Shown here piece after piece: positions 17,476-25,386 of a DNA stretch of 36,465 bases. The notes beneath the pieces were generated by a model. The model saw only the letters and a program-made list of their open reading frames with translations. It was not told where the DNA came from and searched no databases. Both the position numbers and the translations under genes were made by a program. The stretch is from Kiritimatiellales bacterium (GTDB taxonomy: Bacteria; Verrucomicrobiota; Kiritimatiellia; Kiritimatiellales; Pontiellaceae), in contig QIHI01000068.1 in the NCBI GenBank assembly GCA_003230915.1, forward strand, positions 1 to 36,465. The letters are read 5' to 3'. Positions within the stretch are counted from its first letter, which is position 1. Every line of letters starts with the position of its first letter.

Positions 17476-18485
17476 CTAGAAGGAATACTGGATTTTCCCA
17501 TTATAACTTATCGTCATAAACTCCTTTGAATAGCGGCCGTCAAGACCAAGACTAAACTCAAGAGTATCCCCAAAGATAGCTCCAAAACTTAGGCCTAGGT
17601 CAAAGGTATCCTGGACCGGAGCTTGGATCGAAAAGTAGTGCGGATCGGCCCCTCCAATCAGCGTATAGTCTAACGTTTCAATAGCGGCATTGAATTCATG
17701 CTGCCAACTAACCTTTACACGCGTGATGAAATCAAAGTTTTTCATCGTTTTCACCGAACCAACGGTCACGCCGAGAATCGACTTGTAGCTCCAGTGGTCA
17801 TAGCTGTCAACAGAACGTCCAATGGCATTCGTCGACACTTCGTCATACGCGTCTTGATTGTAGTTGGCCACTTGAAAGGCCGCCAAAGGCGTCACGGTAA
17901 TCGGGCCGGAGATGGCCGGACCATATGCGCCAGCCGAGTTCACATAGAATCCTGTTTCCTTCAGCATTACACTCGTCCGCTTCTCGATTTGTTTGAGTCC
18001 CTGCAATACACCATCCATGCTGATAGGTTGGAATTCCGCGTGTATAAAACTGAGCAAGTTCCTCATTCCTTGCTGCGTCAACATCGAAGTGGTGCTGCCT
18101 ACAACCACCGAGTTGTTGGCCGAATCTTCCTCGACGCCGATCACGCCATTTGCGTTGTAGGCAAGTCCGCTGTCCTCGATGGTCAAAGGGTTGAAGGAAC
18201 CGCCGTTTCCGATGGAAAAATCCGTAATGTTGGTCCAGGCAGATCCTCTGCCGTTCACAACAACGCTATTTCCATCGGAACCCGTCAGCTTGCCTATAAC
18301 ACGTCAAATACGGTATCCCCGTTCGTAATGGAAAGTATATTATTTGCAGTCGCTTTTCCCACCGTCAGTTGAAATCCCGCATCCTAATGGTTTGTAACGG
18401 TTTCAGCATTTCTTCTCTCAATCGGATTTGAGTAACCTACAGCAATCGAAACCACGTCTGATAGCACCAAACCTAACCCCTTCAT
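17476..18485 (-). pseudogene. Decayed autotransporter gene: signal region, broken passenger, intact C-terminal beta-domain
   Basis: The largest intact piece (17476-18258) encodes ~260 residues. It starts inside repeat-like passenger sequence (GRGSAWTNITDFSIGNGG) and ends in a ~200-residue beta-barrel-like domain terminating in IQYSF, whose last Phe is typical of outer-membrane barrels. Upstream, an ATG at 18485 with an AAAGGG site begins MKGLGLVLSDVVSIAVGYS, a weak signal-peptide-like lead. That frame hits TAG at 18384-18386. Past the stop, the same frame resumes with passenger-like sequence (GKATANNILSITNGDTVFD) and ends at another stop near 18298. The next frame then carries GKLTGSDGNSVVVNG into the long piece. 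So at least one nonsense mutation and one frameshift are present, and most of the passenger is missing. A functional truncated secretion unit is unlikely. Confidence 0.72.
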
Positions 18486-18580
18486 GCACATACCCTTTCT
18501 ATAATTGTCTACTGCGCTAACATTAAAAATACGTCACGGTATAAGCATTATTTATACACCGAAATCCAACACTCCATTCA

Positions 18581-18639
18581 GGAAAAAAAACTCCAGTCAC
18601 TGGAAAAGACGGGAGAGGTTCTTTTTCCAATGCCTGGAG
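18581..18639 (-). terminator. Strong rho-independent terminator of the pilM-Q operon
   Basis: CTCCAG..CTGGAAAA at 18591-18608 pairs with TTTTTCCA..CCTGGAG at 18621-18639, forming a long stem (about 17 pairs with one or two mismatches) and a ~12-base loop. On the minus strand it is followed directly by eight T residues (18583-18590). It lies just after the secretin stop at 18659 and separates the pilus operon from the autotransporter remnant. Confidence 0.88.
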
Positions 18640-18658
18640 GCACTTAGGGAGAGATTTA

Positions 18659-20437
18659 TTATTTAACAGCTACTTCATTTTTCGCAGCTTCAGCTTCTAG
18701 TCGTTGGGTACGTTGCTCTAGACGCTCAGCTTCCTTCGCATTCAGTTGTTTAATCATATCCTTTTGCTTGTCGTCAGTCTCGTCTTGGTAATAGATCCGA
18801 CTTTGCTTACGCATTGCTTTTTTGTTGCGATCCCGGATAAGACGGCGACGGGCCAACTCGGAATCTTCTGGTAGACCTTCGTCGAGAGTAATCTCCTGAG
18901 TATTGGCCAATCCGATCGTCACAAAGATGATGGTTTCGGTCTGATCGATAGTGGTCTGTTTCCAAGAGAATAAGCGTCCCAAATACGGGATACTGCCCAA
19001 CAGCGGAACCTTCCGTTCTATGATGCTATCGACCACCTCGGTCAGTCCACCAATCGCAGCGGTCTGGCCACTGGCCAAACTAAAGACCGTCTCAACCGTC
19101 TTTTCATCGATGATCGGATAGGTACTCTCTCCAGCAATTACCTCGCCAAACCTGCGGGTCAATGAAGGTTTGATCGCCACGGTAATATTACTCGAAGTAT
19201 TGATGGACGGAGTCACTTCAAGTTTAATGCCGTATTCAAAAAATGGCATGCTAGGATCGAGTACAAAGATGGTTTGATCAATTCCATCGCCTGATCCTAC
19301 GGTCTGTTGGCGTTCCTGTTTCAGGTTCGGTTCCTTCCGGACAATCAAAATACTGGCATTTTCTTCGTTGGCCACAATCAACTTCGGATTGGATACTATA
19401 TTCACTCCACGATTCGCTTCAAGTGCAGTCAGCACCAAGCTAAACTGATCGATGTCTAACACACTCGTGAAAACATGGTCAGTGAAGTTACCAATTGGAC
19501 CGGCAATGGTGGCATCCGTCGGACCCACAGCAGTCAACTGACGTCCGTCGGTATACGTCTGCCTTGTAGCACCCACCGAGGCACCTAGTCCTCCATTTCC
19601 TTGTTCGTCCAAACCGAGTTGTCTCCAGTCGATGCCGAGATCAAGCTGCGTTCCATCATTCAGTTCCATGAATTTGGATTCGATGAAAACCTGCTGACGG
19701 ACAATATCTATCGTTTGAAGCACGGAACGAACCTCGCTAAGGCTTGATTCGCTACTTTTAACGACCAGCATATTGCGTGAGGCGAACTCAGAAACTTTGG
19801 CATCTGCCGGAAGTAGGTCGCGAATAAGCTTGGCTACATTAGGTACCGTGGCGTAGCGCAGGAAGAACGTTTCCACCACTTGCGGCTCCGGAGCACCCGG
19901 CGGACGACGGCGGACGCTGAATACATTAGAACCGGCAACCCGTTGGTAGAGTTCGTAATTATAAGTATCCAAGATCGACTGTAATGCGGGACGCCATTCA
20001 ACATCCTGCAGGTTAACGGAAATCTGTGCAGCTTCCGTGAGTTCGGGTACAATAATGTTAGCTCCAGAAAGTTGGGCAAAAAGATTGATCGCCTCTTCCA
20101 GACCCACTTTAGTCAAACGAACAGAGATTAATTCGCCCTCAACGGTGGCTGAGTTTTCATCAAAAGTAGTCATTCCCATATCATCAATCGTTTCCGTTTC
20201 GTCGGAAACATCGATGTCGACCGCATCCGATTCGGTGGCTCGTTCTCCGGCCACCTCAATGGCGGCTTTCGCACGAGAAATCGGATCGGTTACTCTGGAG
20301 GACTCGGTCTGATCGACCTTTTCAAGCATCTTCATCAAATCATCATCGGCAATCTTTTCCTGAGCCATTGATAGCGATGTCATAAAACATGCGACGATCA
20401 AGGTTCCGCATATATTGATTGTATGGTTTGTCTTCAT
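18659..20437 (-). CDS. pilQ: Type IV pilus / type II secretion secretin (PilQ-like)
   Basis: This 592-residue protein forms the outer-membrane ring through which the pilus or secreted proteins pass. It has a signal peptide (cleavage near SMAQ, residue 25) and a low-complexity acidic linker. An STN-like domain follows (about 103-178), then an N1/NolW-type domain (about 190-248, FFLRYATVPNVAKLIRDLL), then the secretin core with the conserved end VPLLGSIPYLGRLFSW. After the core comes an unusual ~74-residue highly charged tail (about 519-592, many Arg, Lys and Glu), possibly coiled coil. No AMIN domain is seen. It is the last gene of the pilMNOPQ-like operon, with the terminator right after it. 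AAGGTAAGAG precedes ATG 20437. Confidence 0.92.
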   Translation of the reverse strand: MKTNHTINICGTLIVACFMTSLSMAQEKIADDDLMKMLEKVDQTESSRVTDPISRAKAAIEVAGERATESDAVDIDVSDETETIDDMGMTTFDENSATVEGELISVRLTKVGLEEAINLFAQLSGANIIVPELTEAAQISVNLQDVEWRPALQSILDTYNYELYQRVAGSNVFSVRRRPPGAPEPQVVETFFLRYATVPNVAKLIRDLLPADAKVSEFASRNMLVVKSSESSLSEVRSVLQTIDIVRQQVFIESKFMELNDGTQLDLGIDWRQLGLDEQGNGGLGASVGATRQTYTDGRQLTAVGPTDATIAGPIGNFTDHVFTSVLDIDQFSLVLTALEANRGVNIVSNPKLIVANEENASILIVRKEPNLKQERQQTVGSGDGIDQTIFVLDPSMPFFEYGIKLEVTPSINTSSNITVAIKPSLTRRFGEVIAGESTYPIIDEKTVETVFSLASGQTAAIGGLTEVVDSIIERKVPLLGSIPYLGRLFSWKQTTIDQTETIIFVTIGLANTQEITLDEGLPEDSELARRRLIRDRNKKAMRKQSRIYYQDETDDKQKDMIKQLNAKEAERLEQRTQRLEAEAAKNEVAVK

Positions 20438-20472
20438 TGCTCTTACCTTCCTTGTTTTTATTAAGCTAATTT

Positions 20473-20916
20473 TTACTCAGCAGAAATACGACGTAGCTTG
20501 ACTGAACTTGGAGGAGCGATGCTATCGACCGCCCAAGTGTAGATCACATTTGAACTCTTCACAGAAACAGTTTCACCAACGGTCTTTATTTGCCCGTTGA
20601 TGATCGCGAAAAACTCGTTTCCCGCCCGGCTACTTACTCCCTGTATTGAGACCTGCTCCATCGCCTTACTCCAATTAACGCCCTCAGGCGCTCTCTTCCT
20701 TTTCAAGTTTCCTTTTTCCGCTATCTCTTCAGGCACAAAATCAACGGGCCAGAATGGGTCGCGCATTGTGCTAACCGAGCTTAAAGCATTATCCGTTCCA
20801 CCCACCTGATTTGTTTTTACTTGGGCATCACTCCCTCCTGTAAAACCAAGAATAAACACGAGGGCGACTATCGTATTCAACCGCGTTATCAATATGGGTT
20901 TAATGTACTGAGTCAT
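20473..20916 (-). CDS. Small secreted or anchored PilP-like protein of the pilus operon
   Basis: This 147-residue protein has an N-terminal hydrophobic segment (about 12-30) that may be a signal or anchor. The phrase MRDPFWPVDF recalls the RDPF motif near the start of PilP and GspC periplasmic regions. The C-terminal ~60 residues contain FFAIINGQIKTVGETV, a small beta module like the HR domain of GspC/PilP that docks on the secretin. The position between the PilO-like and PilQ-like genes is exactly that of pilP. A GGAG site precedes ATG 20916. No lipobox Cys is visible, unlike classical PilP lipoproteins. The assignment rests mainly on gene order and this motif. Confidence 0.7.
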   Translation of the reverse strand: MTQYIKPILITRLNTIVALVFILGFTGGSDAQVKTNQVGGTDNALSSVSTMRDPFWPVDFVPEEIAEKGNLKRKRAPEGVNWSKAMEQVSIQGVSSRAGNEFFAIINGQIKTVGETVSVKSSNVIYTWAVDSIAPPSSVKLRRISAE

Positions 20917-20954
20917 TGTCTTCTCCTACTTGCTGTATACTGGAAAAATCTCTT

Positions 20955-21998
20955 TTAGTTCCGAAGCAAAGCCTCCAGCCGGCTTGCGCTTTTGCTGGTT
21001 TCTTCAGGATTTTCAGCGGGAAGGGCCTCCAGTGTCATTTTTCCCGCAACCGTAGACGCAAGCTTTGTTGGATCTTCCACAGGATTCACAGGCTCTTTCT
21101 GAATTTCTCCCTGTGGCTTTGCATCAACCTGGCTAGGTACTTTTTCAACCCACTGCTCCGCTGTCTCTGAATCGGATACTGTGACCAGAACGACTTGTGT
21201 AATTTCGGATTTCGGGCGCGTCTCCAGCGCAACAGGAAGAACCGGACGGTCTGGTTCAGAAGTCATACCCATCGATTGCTCGGTGCCTTTAGGGCTTGGT
21301 GATACTCGGGGAGTTGGGGGGGGCGGATTACTTATAGGCTCTGGACTTGGGGCTTCCGGAGTTCCATGGCTTATTTTTTTGGCGAGCGCTCTTGTCGGTA
21401 TATCTCTCCAATTCTCAATCCTATGACCCAGCTTGAAGGGCCATTGAACGAATAACTGTACATCGTGGACTTCGGGTTCGGATCCCGTGCTGATTTCCAA
21501 CCCGGTAACGCGAACCAACGGATGCTCTTGAATGAGCTCATCAAGAAATTGCCTAACATTACCATATCCACCATGCGCAATAATGCGTAGTGAGTATGAT
21601 TCCACAACAATGGCATCCTTCTCTTTAGAACCTTGATTCGGTTTTGACCGGCCGGTTTCATGGATGGCATGAACCTCCAACCGAGCAGCGCGAGCTTTTC
21701 CATAAATAACCTCGGTCGCCCATGAATAATAGTTTTGATCCGGTGGTGTGTTTTCCACATATCCCTTCAATGTTGAAATGCTTTCAATGAAGGCCTCTTC
21801 GGCCCGTTTATTTTTCGCCAACGAACGGTCAGCACGCTCAATCTTGTCGGTGAAATCCTGCAACTCAACGCGGGCAACTCCAATGGATGAAAGACTAAAT
21901 TTAATCATAAACACTGCCGCAGCTAGAATCGTAACAACACCGATGGCACCCAAAACAAAGTACTGCTTTTTCTCCTTGGATAGATCCTTCAAATTCAT
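20955..21998 (-). CDS. PilO-like inner-membrane alignment protein with long proline-rich tail
   Basis: At 347 residues this is well above the ~200 usual for PilO. A single membrane helix (about 14-35) is followed by a coiled coil (about 43-80) and a ferredoxin-like periplasmic domain to about residue 195, with strands such as VESYSLRIIAHGGYGNVRQFL that fit the PilO pattern. From about residue 211 to the end the sequence is Pro/Ser/Glu-rich, likely disordered, with PPPPTP and several acidic stretches. It should pair with the PilN-like protein made just upstream (2-base gap) to link PilM to PilP and the secretin. The tail is unlike known PilO proteins. Confidence 0.8.
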   Translation of the reverse strand: MNLKDLSKEKKQYFVLGAIGVVTILAAAVFMIKFSLSSIGVARVELQDFTDKIERADRSLAKNKRAEEAFIESISTLKGYVENTPPDQNYYSWATEVIYGKARAARLEVHAIHETGRSKPNQGSKEKDAIVVESYSLRIIAHGGYGNVRQFLDELIQEHPLVRVTGLEISTGSEPEVHDVQLFVQWPFKLGHRIENWRDIPTRALAKKISHGTPEAPSPEPISNPPPPTPRVSPSPKGTEQSMGMTSEPDRPVLPVALETRPKSEITQVVLVTVSDSETAEQWVEKVPSQVDAKPQGEIQKEPVNPVEDPTKLASTVAGKMTLEALPAENPEETSKSASRLEALLRN

Positions 21999-22000
21999 TG

Positions 22001-22624
22001 CTACATTTCCCCCTGCGCATTCAGTCCTTCCAGACTGAATTCACGAAAATTTTCGCCGTTCTGACCATCGCGCTTACGCATCGATGACAACTTAACCGAC
22101 TCGAAAGCAGAGGATAGGTGCTTTGATTTTAGCAAGTCCTTGCGGAGGCTAATTACATCATCCTCGGCATGTGCTCCCTGAGATACGCCTTGAAGGGTTA
22201 AACGAAAATCTAAGGCCAATTCGTCTGCATTTTTATAGACCGAATTTTTTGAATCGCTACGAATTGAGACGCGTGTGAGTTGTATTTGACGAGGAATGGA
22301 ATGCTGTATATCCGACAGCAACCCATCCACTGAAATTTGCGAGGCTTTCCAACCCTGAATAATATCGATCACCTTTCGGTTATCGTTAAGCTGCTGTTGC
22401 TGGATCTTGAATTTTTCAAGTCGAGGTTCCAGCTTCTCCCACACCTCGCGGCTGGATCTCAGATTGAGCTGAACCCCCCCGTACTGAACCAGTTTGATAC
22501 CGCTCAGAACTGCAATAAAAAGAATAGGCGTCACAACCATGCTCACGAGAATAAAACGTTGGCTTACCGCTCCTTGGTAACGCCGTTCTTCTTTTTTTAA
22601 TAAATTAACACGGGAATAGTTCAT
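22001..22624 (-). CDS. PilN-like inner-membrane alignment protein
   Basis: This 207-residue protein has a short cytoplasmic N-terminus (MNYSRVNLLKKEERR) holding the NLL element by which PilN binds PilM. It then has one membrane helix (about 24-46), a helical stretch, and a periplasmic domain with IPRQIQLTRVSIRSDS, which matches the PilN beta-alpha fold. Its ATG overlaps the pilM stop (ATGA, 22621-22624), a sign of coupled translation. It should act with PilM and PilO as the inner-membrane platform of the pilus. Confidence 0.8.
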   Translation of the reverse strand: MNYSRVNLLKKEERRYQGAVSQRFILVSMVVTPILFIAVLSGIKLVQYGGVQLNLRSSREVWEKLEPRLEKFKIQQQQLNDNRKVIDIIQGWKASQISVDGLLSDIQHSIPRQIQLTRVSIRSDSKNSVYKNADELALDFRLTLQGVSQGAHAEDDVISLRKDLLKSKHLSSAFESVKLSSMRKRDGQNGENFREFSLEGLNAQGEM

Positions 22625-23631
22625 GATGCCTCAAGCCCTCCAATCGCAGCACCCACGGCCGCCGAAAAACGGGTAGCTTGCTTGGCGAGAGCTTCCGGGA
22701 GAACCTCTGGATCGTATTGAATATTTTCAAAGGGATTCCAATGCACCACCTCGGCATGAACCATGGGTCTCAACACCTCCGACCAATGCGGCAACAAGCT
22801 CAACCCTCCCGAAACATATACCTTCGAAATCCGACAGCCCTGATGGCGCTCAATAAAATCCTTTGAAATCGAAAGTTGCTTAAGAAACGGAGTCATTACA
22901 TCGCTGATGGTTGAAGAAATATTGATGGAACGATCCTGAAGGATCGTTCCGGCCAGCTCGTTATCCACCCCAAGATCTTCGACCACCTTGCTGCGTAGCA
23001 TACTCCCACCAAAACTAAATTTCCCAACCAGCACCATTTCTCCTTTGTTGAGAAACACAAAATGACTGACCGATTCGCCGACCTCGATTAAGCACACCGC
23101 CTCGTTCATGCACTCATTTCCACGCGCATTCAAAAAAGCCGAAACAAAGGATAATCCCGCCACCTCAACCGAGGTTGGTGCCGGAGATCCAGATGCGAAT
23201 ATATTCAGCAAAAAACGCACATCATCCTCCGGAATGGCCGCCGCAATAAAGTGGGAATCTTGTCGCCCTTTTCCCCGTTTGGCCAATGCCGCCGACACCC
23301 GGAAACTGTCTTCCACATTGAGAAGCTCCCGAAGCTTGGCATCCGACAACATGGACTCGTCGGAAGGGAGTGGCTCCTTGATCATTCGAACTACGGCGGC
23401 ATTCCCGCTATATGCAAGACATCCATAGTTCGATACCATATTTCGAGGCAGTTCAATCCGCCGGGATGCACTCCTGAAATCGATGGCTGGTAAAAGATCG
23501 GCTCCAATCAGACTTATTTCCGACTTCGTCCTTTTCAGTCGAACCACCTTGGTTGCGGTCGTTGAAAAATCAATTCCAACCAGATCTGCAAACCGACGTG
23601 TTGTTCGGTTGCTTTTAGTTTCTTTTTTCAT
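22621..23631 (-). CDS. pilM: PilM-like actin-fold ATPase of the type IV pilus
   Basis: This 336-residue cytoplasmic protein has the actin-like nucleotide-binding start LVGIDFSTTATKVVRLKR (about 17-34). A second phosphate-like segment is CLIEVGESVSHFVFLNKGE, and an adenosine-type motif YVSGGLSLLP lies late in the protein, as in PilM and FtsA. PilM binds the N-terminus of PilN and couples the platform to the motor. It is the first gene of the pilM-N-O-P-Q-like operon. A good -24/-12 sigma-54-like element lies about 90 bases upstream of the ATG at 23631. Confidence 0.87.
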   Translation of the reverse strand: MKKETKSNRTTRRFADLVGIDFSTTATKVVRLKRTKSEISLIGADLLPAIDFRSASRRIELPRNMVSNYGCLAYSGNAAVVRMIKEPLPSDESMLSDAKLRELLNVEDSFRVSAALAKRGKGRQDSHFIAAAIPEDDVRFLLNIFASGSPAPTSVEVAGLSFVSAFLNARGNECMNEAVCLIEVGESVSHFVFLNKGEMVLVGKFSFGGSMLRSKVVEDLGVDNELAGTILQDRSINISSTISDVMTPFLKQLSISKDFIERHQGCRISKVYVSGGLSLLPHWSEVLRPMVHAEVVHWNPFENIQYDPEVLPEALAKQATRFSAAVGAAIGGLEAS

Positions 23632-23717
23632 ATCATCTACTTTGTGGTTTCATCCACATTGCCCCCTCTGACGACAATGTTCTCCTCAGCTGGAGATACG
23701 GATGTGCAACCGTTAAA

Positions 23718-23733
23718 GCAACATCCGTACCAT
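23718..23733 (-). promoter_or_regulatory. Candidate sigma-54 (-24/-12) promoter for the pilM operon
   Basis: On the minus strand the sequence reads TGGTAC, five bases, TTGCT. This keeps the invariant GG and GC with exactly ten bases between, and matches the consensus TGGCAC-N5-TTGC at nine of ten positions. The predicted start of transcription is near 23706, about 75 bases before the pilM ATG. A sigma-54 activator gene (pilR-like) lies in the same locus. Confidence 0.6.
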
Positions 23734-23830
23734 GATGGCCAACAGATTTACCGCTTGCCAACAACAGGCGTATTATCAATGGTGTACGCAAGGTTTTCGC
23801 TGAGCGACCGCACGACAGAGGATTTACACA

Positions 23831-24364
23831 GTGACTAATTTGAGTAATACGCCTGCCACCCCCGAAAATGACAATATCAACCCGAAATCCTCGTCGCCTT
23901 GGGTGATGCTGATCTCGATGCTTCTGCTGATTTCCGTTTTGATTTTATCGAGCGCAATGCTCATGCACTACGCTCTTGGAGAGAAGGAGAGGGAGGCCAA
24001 TGGCTCAGCTTTCTCTTTCACCAAACTTCTAGAAAAAGGGAAAGCGCTTGCCGCACGACCAGCACCGAAGGCGGAAGAACAACCGATTAAGGAAGAAACA
24101 GTGGTAGCAGAGGGACCCAACTCCTCAAAGCAGGGTATTAAAAGATTCTTTCCCAGAGAGAGTCAAAGCGCGGTTCGTTGGCCAAAGTTGAAGCTGACTG
24201 GCTTTGGAAAAGGAAGCGGTAACCAAAGCGACTTTGCGATCATTAATGGAGAGCAAATTCTTGTCGGTAGCCGGATTGATGGCGTAATATTGGTTGAAAT
24301 ACTAAATCAGGGCGTGGTGGTGGAACATAAGGGTGAACGAAAAATCCTGACCGTCAAACTTTAA
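23831..24364 (+). CDS. Single-pass membrane protein with GspB/PilP-like C-terminal module
   Basis: This 177-residue protein starts with GTG at 23831 (AGAGGA site about 9 bases upstream). One membrane helix (about 24-46, MLISMLLLISVLILSSAML) is followed by a charged linker. The C-terminal ~45 residues read FAIINGEQILVGSRIDGV then a GVVVEHKGERK turn, which matches the pattern of the GspB/T2SSB and GspC-HR type beta module: ING, then VG or EGD, then GV-leading strands. The PilP-like protein in the adjacent operon has the same FAIING core. It is divergent from pilM and converges on the MshEN-type gene. A role at the inner-membrane or secretin interface is inferred. Confidence 0.7.
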   Translation: MTNLSNTPATPENDNINPKSSSPWVMLISMLLLISVLILSSAMLMHYALGEKEREANGSAFSFTKLLEKGKALAARPAPKAEEQPIKEETVVAEGPNSSKQGIKRFFPRESQSAVRWPKLKLTGFGKGSGNQSDFAIINGEQILVGSRIDGVILVEILNQGVVVEHKGERKILTVKL

Positions 24365-24377
24365 CCCCTAAAAGCTA

Positions 24378-25208
24378 CTACACCGCAAGACCACGCAACT
24401 GACTAAGCGTAGCATCATACTCTTCCGCCGATACCAAATAGGTATGACAACGATGTCCGCTTACGGTCTCTACCTTATCGACCAAGTGGTTATTGAAAGG
24501 ATTGAGTACCGCTACCAACAGATCGTTACCAAAAAAACCAAATGGCAACGCACCGTCATGCACCGACATATCGAGCGGAAGCACATCGGATACCTGCTCG
24601 GAAATCTCAAAATTGATCAGCGAAAGGCATGGAACCCCCGAACGCGTCGATAGATAGTTCATGATGCGGTTCAACTGGGAAAAACCTCGATCATTTAATA
24701 CATGCAACACGCTTGCAGGAACATCCAGTTCCTTAGAGGAAACCTCGGTTAAATCGTGTAGCACACTTGAGTATTCCTCTTGTGTGAGTTGATTCTCTTC
24801 GTAGAGCCTCCAAGCCAACGCCAGTTCCTCCCCAATATCCGCCTCAGTCTGTAGTTCGACAGTCCCTTCAGAAGAAGCGGCAACTACGCGCTCGGGGGCG
24901 GACGTGCTGGACTTCACGAGCATCCGAATCTGTGCAAGTTGTGCCGCCGTTTCAGAGGGGAACTCCTGTTCGAAAGTGCGTAGCTGCTCGACAATGAATT
25001 CAACTGTATCGGAATCGTTGCAGTCGCAGGCTACGTCGGCAAGTAGCCCTAAATATTCGAATGCCCGCTCGCGATGGCCGCACTGGCAATAGGCATTATA
25101 CAACCCCTTTAGTGCCACCAAATCCTGGGGCAGCACCTCAAGAATCTGCTCCAGCATTACAATGCTATCCCCCAACTCTCCGTCAATCATCTGTCTAGAT
25201 TCTTCCAT
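24378..25208 (-). CDS. Stand-alone helical-repeat plus GspE/MshE N-terminal-like domain protein
   Basis: The protein has 276 residues from ATG 25208, which has an AAGGAG site 8 bases upstream; the upstream GTG (25238) and ATG (25214) are less well placed. The N-terminal third looks TPR-like (VALKGLYNAYCQCGHRERAF). The C-terminal ~140 residues resemble the T2SSE_N/MshEN domain that normally heads GspE and PilB ATPases: a helical start (LALAWRLYEENQLTQEEYSS), then a GVPCLSL..LPLDMSV..LLVAVLNP pattern. No ATPase domain follows. Its neighbour, divergently transcribed, is pilB. In MshE this domain binds cyclic di-GMP, but the RLG-type motif is not intact here, so binding is doubtful. A regulatory partner of PilB is inferred. 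Confidence 0.72.
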   Translation of the reverse strand: MEESRQMIDGELGDSIVMLEQILEVLPQDLVALKGLYNAYCQCGHRERAFEYLGLLADVACDCNDSDTVEFIVEQLRTFEQEFPSETAAQLAQIRMLVKSSTSAPERVVAASSEGTVELQTEADIGEELALAWRLYEENQLTQEEYSSVLHDLTEVSSKELDVPASVLHVLNDRGFSQLNRIMNYLSTRSGVPCLSLINFEISEQVSDVLPLDMSVHDGALPFGFFGNDLLVAVLNPFNNHLVDKVETVSGHRCHTYLVSAEEYDATLSQLRGLAV

Positions 25209-25248
25209 TTTCATTTCTCCTTCAAAAAACAATCGCACTCCTGAAGTT

Positions 25249-25265
25249 AAGCAAAATACAGGCCA
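25249..25265 (-). promoter_or_regulatory. Candidate sigma-54 promoter for the MshEN-like gene
   Basis: On the minus strand the sequence is TGGCCT, five bases (GTATT), TTGCTT. GG and GC are spaced by ten bases, and TGGC and TTGC are exact. The predicted start is near 25239, leaving about 30 bases to the ATG at 25208 with its own AAGGAG site. Confidence 0.62.
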
Positions 25266-25329
25266 TTTATTTCTGCGCGCTCAGATTCCTTGTACAGCCC
25301 ATTCAGAACAGCATCTTTTCATTACCAGT

Positions 25330-25346
25330 CGGCATGAAGATTGCTA
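25330..25346 (+). promoter_or_regulatory. Candidate sigma-54 promoter for pilB-pilC-pilS-pilR
   Basis: The plus strand reads CGGCAT, five bases (GAAGA), TTGCTA, with correct GG-N10-GC spacing and an exact TTGC. The -24 box is weaker than at the neighbouring sites (four of six). The predicted start is near 25356, about 30 bases before the pilB ATG. It faces away from the site at 25249-25265, making a divergent pair. Confidence 0.5.
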
Positions 25347-25386
25347 CTAGTGCCACAGAATTTTTATGGAGCGTTAACAACCGATT

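Noticed and set aside
23791-23807. A GG-N10-GC spacing before the GspB-like gene on the plus strand
   Set aside because: AGGTTT-N5-GAGC matches little beyond the two dinucleotides, so chance explains it.
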